Source: JBAWYM01 sp037143575 (lineage in GTDB: Bacteria; Patescibacteriota; Gracilibacteria; Peribacterales; Peribacteraceae). Taken from it: a stretch of 5,137 bases of DNA. Below, one piece after another: positions 4,826 through 5,137 of this stretch. The stretch covers positions 1 to 5,137 of the forward strand of contig JBAWYM010000070.1 of assembly GCA_037143575.1 (NCBI GenBank). The letters run 5' to 3'. The notes under the pieces are model-generated. The model was not told where the DNA came from. It was given only the letters and a program-made list of their open reading frames with translations, and made no database searches. The first letter of the stretch is position 1. Each line of letters starts with the position of its first letter. The position numbers were made by a program, and so were the translations under genes.

Positions 4826-5137
4826 TTATGGGATTCTTGGAGCCGCGATCATAGGGGGATACTTCTTTTGAAGGACGGCAAGGATACTCGCGTGAATACC
4901 GTAGAACAGCCCTTCAGAAGGAAGAGCGACTCTGTCGAGTATGCCACTGTGCACGAGGAGATCGATGAGGGTATCCGCCAAATTATTGTCACACTCCGCT
5001 GCAGCCCTTAGGGCATCATGACGGAGCATCGGTGGCATTTCTCGGTCATCATTTTTGCGTTTATCGAGATCGAATGCCTTATATATAGTATCGAGTCGAT
5101 TATTCCAGGTCTGTTGTTGTTCAGGAGCCCTTGGCAT
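4826..5137 (-). CDS. Small hypothetical protein, start at the window edge
   Basis: A 103-residue frame begins with ATG at the last three bases of the window (5137-5135) and ends at TAA (4828-4826). Whether this ATG is the true start cannot be judged, because upstream sequence is missing. The protein is charged and helical, with no membrane segment or signal peptide: WNNRLDTIYKAFDLDKRKND, then MLRHDALRAAAECDNNLADT, then LIDLLVHSGILDRVALPSEG and LFYGIHASILAVLQKKYP. The last half has the rhythm of a small helical or winged-helix unit, but no family is recognised. It lies upstream of the methyltransferase-like gene on the same strand, 126 bp away. That gene has its own promoter-like sequence, so co-transcription is possible but not required. 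The same frame continues after the TAA for 21 more sense codons. Confidence 0.55.
   Translation of the reverse strand: MPRAPEQQQTWNNRLDTIYKAFDLDKRKNDDREMPPMLRHDALRAAAECDNNLADTLIDLLVHSGILDRVALPSEGLFYGIHASILAVLQKKYPPMIAAPRIP

Overview
The window looks like a piece of a moderately GC-rich bacterial chromosome (a visual estimate; no count was made), with an AT-rich accessory island at about 2.2-2.97 kb. Gene content points tentatively to the Candidate Phyla Radiation, perhaps a Peregrinibacteria/Peribacteria-like lineage. The reasons are a short four-helix TspO homologue, a compact conserved hypothetical protein I associate with such genomes, a DinJ/YafQ-type toxin-antitoxin module, and a lack of clear Shine-Dalgarno sites. 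This assignment rests on recalled family resemblance, not on a search, and is uncertain.

Layout, left to right. (1) 1-923 (+): 3' part of a membrane-anchored protein with an Ig/carboxypeptidase-regulatory-like beta domain and a C-terminal transmembrane anchor, followed by a REP-like hairpin repeat (932-967). (2) 1053-1448 (+) tspO and 1448-1978 (+) a conserved hypothetical gene. The two overlap by one base and so form a translationally coupled pair. (3) On the minus strand, 2692-2423 is a RelB/DinJ-family antitoxin. It overlaps by ATGA with a YafQ-type mRNase toxin gene (2426-2013). A 124-bp palindromic element with terminal inverted repeats interrupts the toxin gene. Removing 126 bp restores an uninterrupted 95-residue toxin with all four expected active-site residues, so the antitoxin is now effectively an orphan. 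(4) The divergent intergenic region 2693-2986 holds a 25-bp palindrome over the antitoxin promoter, a possible degenerate half-copy of the palindromic element, and two 27-bp direct repeats leading into the promoter of the next gene. (5) 2987-4009 (+): a single polypeptide joining a winged-helix/HTH domain, a GHKL (histidine-kinase-like) ATPase and a STAS-like (DUF4325-type) domain. (6) 4699-4013 (-): a Rossmann-fold, probably SAM-dependent, methyltransferase-like protein converging on the ATPase gene with only 3 bp between stop codons. (7) 5137-4826 (-): a small hypothetical protein whose ATG lies exactly at the window edge.

A pattern runs through the window. Three genes (antitoxin, HTH-ATPase, methyltransferase-like) have a -35-like hexamer, a 17-bp spacer, a -10-like hexamer and then exactly 6 bp before the ATG, which predicts leaderless mRNAs. 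The most informative finds are the element-interrupted yafQ, the repeated leaderless promoter geometry, and the one-chain HTH/ATPase/STAS-like regulator behind tandem repeats. No CRISPR array, tRNA, rRNA or complete transposase gene was seen.
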